From assembly GCA_014650415.1 (NCBI GenBank), contig BMUX01000002.1, positions 248,001-312,000 of the forward strand: a DNA stretch of 64,000 nt, written 5' to 3'. The position numbers were made by a program, and so were the translations under genes. The DNA comes from Streptomyces spiroverticillatus (GTDB taxonomy: Bacteria; Actinomycetota; Actinomycetes; Streptomycetales; Streptomycetaceae). The notes below the pieces were generated by a model. That model did no database searches. It was not told the DNA's origin and saw only the letters and a program-made list of their open reading frames with translations. Below, one piece after another: positions 60,510 to 64,000 of the stretch. Numbering within the stretch: position 1 is the first letter of the stretch; every line of letters starts with the position of its first letter.

Positions 60510-60866
60510 GTGCGATCCCTGCCCTGTTGGTCATCCGGTGCGGGCCCGCGCCCGGGGCCGACTGGGCAGTCGGGGCGGGCCCCTGTCTGTGCCGTCCCCG
60601 GCACGGGGGTGTTCTCGCCCCAGCCCCGCCCCTTCACCTAAACCCTGCGGGGCTGTTGGTGGGGTGCTGTTCCCGATGGGGCTACGCCCCTTGCCCCCTG
60701 CACGGGCTGCGCCCGCGCGTCCTCAAACGCCGGACGGGCTGAATGATGCCGCGCGGCGAGCGCTTTAGGTGAAGGGGCGGGGCTGGGGCGAAAACCGGGG
60801 GTCCGGGGGCAGCGCCCCCGGTGTGGACAGCAGTCACCCACCGGCCCGCGCCCGGAGCCCCGCCGA
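60510..60866. repeat. Spacer filled by a 28-bp perfect inverted repeat
   Basis: Arms 60615-60642 and 60764-60791 are exact reverse complements, 121 bp apart, beginning TCGCCCCAGCCCCGCCCC. The element resembles that at 23277-23430 and carries the same CGGGGGTCCGGGGGCAGCGC flank. No gene is seen in the 357 bp. It may terminate the fadA6 transcript. Confidence 0.85.
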
Positions 60867-62024
60867 CTACACCCGCTCGATGATCGTCACGTTCGCCTGG
60901 CCGCCGCCCTCGCACATCGTCTGGAGGCCGTAGCGGCCGCCCGTCCGCTCCAGTTCGTGCAGCAGCGTCGTCATCAGCTTGACGCCGGTGGCACCCAGCG
61001 GGTGCCCGAGGGCGATGGCGCCGCCGTTCACGTTGACCCGCTCGGGGTCCGCGCCCGTCTCCTTCAGCCAGGCCAGCGCCACCGGCGCGAACGCCTCGTT
61101 GATCTCGACCAGGTCGATGTCGTGGATGGACATGCCGGTCTTCTTCAGGGCGTAGGCGGTGGCCGGGATCGGGGCGGACAGCATCCGGATCGGGTCCTCG
61201 CCCCGCACCGACAGGTGGTGGATACGGGCGCGCGGGGTCAGCCCGTACTCCCGTACCGCCCGCTCGGAGGCGATCAGCATCGCCGCCGCACCGTCGGAGA
61301 CCTGCGAGGAGCACGCGGCGGTGATCGTGCCGCCCTCCATCACCGGCTGGAGCCCCGCCATCTTCTCCAGGGAGGTGTCCCGCCGCGGCCCCTCGTCGAC
61401 GGTCACGTCCCCGTACGCCACGGTCTCCCGCTCGAAGCGGCCCTCGTCGATGGCCCGCAGCGCCCGCTGGTGCGAGCGGAGTGCGAACTCCTCCATGTCG
61501 CGCCGCGTGATCCCCCACTTGTCGGCGATGAGCTGCGCGCCGTGGAACTGGTTGACGGGCGCGTCGCCGTACCGGGCGCGCCAGCCCTCGGAGCCCCGGT
61601 AGGGGCCGTCCGTCAGGCCCAGCGGTTCCGCCGCCTGGCGGGAGGCGAAGGCGATCGGGATCTGCGTCATGTTCTGGGTGCCGCCGGCGACGACCAGGTC
61701 CTGGGTGCCGGACATGACGCCCTGCGCCGCGAAGTGCACCGCCTGCTGGGAGGAGCCGCACTGGCGGTCGATGGTCACGCCCGGCACCTCCTCCGGGAGT
61801 CCGGCCGCCAGCCATGCCGTACGGGCGATGTCGCCGGCCTGCGGGCCGACGGTGTCCAGGCAGCCGAAGACGACGTCCTCGACCAGGGAGGGGTCCACGC
61901 CGGAGCGCGTCACCAGGGCCTTCAGGACATGGGCGCCCAGGTCGGCCGGGTGGACGGCGGCCAGGCCGCCCTTCCGCCGCCCGACAGGGGTGCGTACCGC
62001 TTCGACGATGTAGGCCTCGGCCAT
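60867..62024 (-). CDS. fadA6: FadA6-type acetyl-CoA acetyltransferase (thiolase)
   Basis: 385 residues. Nucleophile Cys in IDRQCGSSQQAVHF, His in GGAIALGHPLGATG and second Cys in QTMCEGGGQANVTI. It carries out thiolytic cleavage late in C/D-ring degradation, giving acetyl-CoA. ATG 62024 begins MAEAYIVEAVRTPVG. 22 bp after kstR2, the same order (fadE30, ipdF, kstR2, fadA6) that I recall from Mycobacterium tuberculosis. Confidence 0.93.
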   Translation of the reverse strand: MAEAYIVEAVRTPVGRRKGGLAAVHPADLGAHVLKALVTRSGVDPSLVEDVVFGCLDTVGPQAGDIARTAWLAAGLPEEVPGVTIDRQCGSSQQAVHFAAQGVMSGTQDLVVAGGTQNMTQIPIAFASRQAAEPLGLTDGPYRGSEGWRARYGDAPVNQFHGAQLIADKWGITRRDMEEFALRSHQRALRAIDEGRFERETVAYGDVTVDEGPRRDTSLEKMAGLQPVMEGGTITAACSSQVSDGAAAMLIASERAVREYGLTPRARIHHLSVRGEDPIRMLSAPIPATAYALKKTGMSIHDIDLVEINEAFAPVALAWLKETGADPERVNVNGGAIALGHPLGATGVKLMTTLLHELERTGGRYGLQTMCEGGGQANVTIIERV

Positions 62025-62046
62025 GACGACTCCAATTTCACGTGGG

Positions 62047-62667
62047 CTATTCGGTACGTACGGCGATCCCGTCCAGCACCATCGACAGGTACTGGCGGGC
62101 GATTTCCTCGGGGCTGTGCTGTCCGCCGGGCCGGTACCACGACGCCGCCACCCACACCGTGTCGCGCACGAAGCGGTAGGTGAGGCGGATGTCGAGGTCG
62201 TCCCGGAAGACCCCGTCGGCGACTCCGCGCTCCAGCGTTCCCAGCCATGCCTTCTCGAACTTGGTCTGCGAGTCGGCGAGGTAGTGGAAGCGGGGCTGCG
62301 CGGAGAGGTGGCGCGATTCCTTCTGGTAGATGGCGACGGCGGCACGGTGCCGGTCGATCTCCCGGAAGGACTCGGTGACGAGGGCCTCGATGGTCTCCCT
62401 GGGGCCGAGCGAGGAGGCGAGCACGGTGTCGTACCCCTCCCACAGTTCGGTCAGGAAGGTGGAGAGGATCTCGTCGAGCATCGATTCCTTGGAATCGAAG
62501 TGGTAGTAGAGACTGCCGGCGAGCATGCCCGCCGCGTCGGCGATCTTGCGGACGGTGGTGGCGTTGTACCCCTGCGCGGCGAACACCTCGGCCGCGGTGT
62601 CGAGGAGTTCGCGGCGGCGCTGGGGGGACGCGGTCACCTGGGACTTCTTGTTGGTAGGCACCCGCAC
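62047..62667 (-). CDS. kstR2: TetR-family regulator of C/D-ring degradation
   Basis: 206 residues. N-terminal HTH (RRRELLDTAAEVFAAQGYNA then TTVRKIADAAGMLAGSLYYHF), ligand domain with ESRHLSAQPRFHYLADSQ and YRFVRDTVWVAASWYRPGG. These segments match KstR2 as I remember it. KstR2 is released from DNA by HIP-CoA. The GTG at 62667 is the first start in frame but no ribosome site is clear; a GTG two codons in is an alternative. The adjoining upstream spacer is a tandem repeat. Confidence 0.9.
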   Translation of the reverse strand: MRVPTNKKSQVTASPQRRRELLDTAAEVFAAQGYNATTVRKIADAAGMLAGSLYYHFDSKESMLDEILSTFLTELWEGYDTVLASSLGPRETIEALVTESFREIDRHRAAVAIYQKESRHLSAQPRFHYLADSQTKFEKAWLGTLERGVADGVFRDDLDIRLTYRFVRDTVWVAASWYRPGGQHSPEEIARQYLSMVLDGIAVRTE

Positions 62668-62701
62668 ATTGTCCGGCAGCGGCCGGGCGCGCCGGGTCCG
62701 C

Positions 62702-62832
62702 GGCCACGCATGCCGACTGCCGCCGAAGGGCCACGCACGCCGGCCGCCGCCGAAGGGCTACGCATGCCGGCCGCCACCGAAGGGGCACGCACGCCGGCCG
62801 CCACCGAAGGGCTACGCATGCTGGCTGCTGAC
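62702..62832. repeat. 27-bp tandem repeat between ipdF and kstR2
   Basis: About 4.8 units starting GGCYACGCAYGCCGGCCGCC, at 62702, 62729, 62756, 62783 and 62810. It fills nearly the whole spacer, and the last partial unit runs into the end of ipdF. Likely a slippage minisatellite. Confidence 0.88.
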
Positions 62833-63597
62833 GGAGACCGTCTCGCCCGTCATGTACGAGGAGTAGCCGCTCGCCAGGAAGACGATGACGTTCGCCACCT
62901 CCCACGGTTCGGCGTACCGCCCGAAGGCCTCCTTGGAGGTCAGCTCCTCCAGCAGTTCGGGCGTCGTCACCTTCACCAGGTGCGGGTGCATCGCCAGGCT
63001 CGGCGACACGGCGTTGATCCGTACGCCGAACTCCGCCGCCTCGACGGCCGCGCACCGGGTGAGCGCCATGACGCCCGCCTTCGCGGCGGCGTAGTGGGCC
63101 TGCCCGGCCTGGGCGCGCCAGCCGATGACGGAGGCGTTGTTGACGATCACGCCGCCGCCCCCTGCCGCCTTCATGGACCGCAGGGCCGCCCGCGTGCAGC
63201 GGAAGGTGCCGTTCAGCGTCACGTCCAGGACCTTCGACCACTGCTCGTCGGTCATGTCGACGAGGTCCGAGGTGCCGCCGAGCCCGGCGTTGTTGACGAC
63301 GATGTCGAGCCCGCCGTGGGTCTCCTCCGCCAGCGCGAAGAGTGCCCCCACCTGCTCCTCGTCCGTGACGTCGCACGGCAGCGACGCCACCTTCTCCGCC
63401 CCGAACTCCTCGGCCAGCGCCTCGTGGCTCTCCTTCAGCCGCCGCGCGTGCGCGTCGCCGAGGACGACCCTGGCCCCCTCCTCCAGGAAGCGGCGCGCGG
63501 TCGCTCCGCCGATCCCGGCCCCGGCGGCGGCGGTGATGACCGCGCTGCGGCCGTCGAGGAGCCCGTGCCCCTTCACGTACGCGGGAGCTGTGCTCAT
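62812..63597 (-). CDS. ipdF: IpdF-type SDR (5-hydroxy-HIP-CoA pathway dehydrogenase)
   Basis: 261 residues. AVITAAAGAGIGGATARRF is the cofactor loop (an Ala-Ala-Ala variant of TGxxxGIG), with NNAGLGG, Ser in NNASVIGW and YAAAKAG. It oxidises the hydroxyl of the HIP-derived CoA ester. ATG 63597 overlaps the fadE30 stop (ATGA). Its order with fadE30 and kstR2 supports the name. Confidence 0.9.
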   Translation of the reverse strand: MSTAPAYVKGHGLLDGRSAVITAAAGAGIGGATARRFLEEGARVVLGDAHARRLKESHEALAEEFGAEKVASLPCDVTDEEQVGALFALAEETHGGLDIVVNNAGLGGTSDLVDMTDEQWSKVLDVTLNGTFRCTRAALRSMKAAGGGGVIVNNASVIGWRAQAGQAHYAAAKAGVMALTRCAAVEAAEFGVRINAVSPSLAMHPHLVKVTTPELLEELTSKEAFGRYAEPWEVANVIVFLASGYSSYMTGETVSVSSQHA

Positions 63598-64000
63598 GCC
63601 CGTGCCTCCTTGGGAAGTCCGAGCACGCGCTCGGCGATGATGTTGCGCTGGATCTCGTCGGAACCCGCGTAGATGGTGTCCGCGCGGGCGAAGAGGAAGA
63701 GGCGCTGCCAGTCGTCCAGTTCGTACGGTCCGGACTCGGCGAGCAGGGAGGCCGCGCCCCGCACGTCCATGGCCAGTTCGCCGAGGTCGCGGTGCCAGCG
63801 GGCCCAGTGGTTCTTGGCCACCGAGGGCGACACGTCGCCACGCCGGGCGTGGGCGCGCATGGCCTCCAGGCCGGTCCAGGCGCGTACGAGACGGTCCTGG
63901 ATCAGCGGGTCGGCGAGAGCGCCGGTACGCCGGGCCAGGTCGACCAGACCCTCCAACTCCCTCGCGAAACCGACCTGTTGGCCGAGCGTCGAGACTCCCC
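63594..64000 (-). CDS. fadE30: Acyl-CoA dehydrogenase FadE30-like (5' end beyond window)
   Basis: Only the C-terminal 135 codons are present. RAWTGLEAMRAHARRGD, SPSVAKNHWARWHRDLGELA and LFLFARADTIYAGSDEIQRN with IIAERVLGLP are the end of an acyl-CoA dehydrogenase; ARADTIYAGSDEIQ is the usual cofactor-contacting segment. Context (ipdF, kstR2, fadA6) indicates FadE30, the first dehydrogenase of HIP-CoA breakdown. Confidence 0.85.
   Translation of the reverse strand, partial: GVSTLGQQVGFARELEGLVDLARRTGALADPLIQDRLVRAWTGLEAMRAHARRGDVSPSVAKNHWARWHRDLGELAMDVRGAASLLAESGPYELDDWQRLFLFARADTIYAGSDEIQRNIIAERVLGLPKEARA

Noticed and set aside
62702..62832. CRISPR-like array
   Set aside because: Units are directly tandem with no spacers, and no cas gene is near.

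Overview
The window looks like chromosomal DNA of a Streptomyces or close relative. Base composition and third-position GC are very high throughout, GTG and TTG starts are common, many genes overlap as ATGA or GTGA, and family-specific genes are present (paired XRE-DUF5753/DUF397, an ANTAR regulator beside pyk, a csp-helicase pair). No organism name can be proved from sequence alone.

Layout. 1-14.1 kb is core-like: a secreted Xaa-Pro dipeptidyl-peptidase (cut by the left edge), a lipoprotein, a livKHMGF-type branched-chain amino-acid ABC operon, a PdtaR-type regulator, an odd short tRNA with anticodon CAA followed by a LAGLIDADG-type endonuclease gene, pyruvate kinase, a SIMPL-domain protein and a secreted 5'-nucleotidase. 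14.1-27.2 kb holds an orphan pair resembling DesA/DesB (lysine decarboxylase and N-hydroxylase), aminopeptidase N, chorismate mutase, an AraC regulator divergent from a GH35 beta-galactosidase, a trypsin, a small HExxH metallopeptidase-like protein and an ankyrin/HEAT-type protein. Several dispersed GC-rich hairpin repeats lie here, two of them inside coding sequences.

27.1-39.3 kb is the steroid A/B-ring degradation cluster: kstD, hsaB, hsaC, hsaD and hsaA in one minus-strand operon, then an IclR regulator on plus, then hsaE-hsaG-hsaF-kshA-(75-residue Cys protein)-kshB in a second minus-strand operon. Both operons carry a near-identical 17-bp dyad about 80 bp upstream of their first gene. 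Together they encode delta1-dehydrogenation, 9-alpha-hydroxylation, aromatic A-ring hydroxylation, meta-cleavage, hydrolysis and conversion of the six-carbon fragment to pyruvate and propionyl-CoA.

39.5-50.2 kb is an accessory island: a small membrane protein, a phosphotransferase-like protein, a Sec-exported RHS/WapA-like protein with a variable tip, a displaced RHS tip plus RHS scraps, six very short candidate membrane-protein genes in the same array, a gene of probable DUF6585 type interrupted by an in-frame TGA with a deleted second copy, and an XRE/DUF397 pair.

50.2-64 kb resumes steroid catabolism (C/D ring, KstR2-type regulon): two SDRs, echA20, ipdA, ipdB, ipdC, and on minus fadE30 (cut by the right edge), ipdF, kstR2, fadA6 and a second KstD-like flavoprotein. 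A tyrosine-phosphatase-like protein and a csp/DEAD-helicase pair lie between them. No side-chain degradation genes, fadD3 or kstR are visible here.
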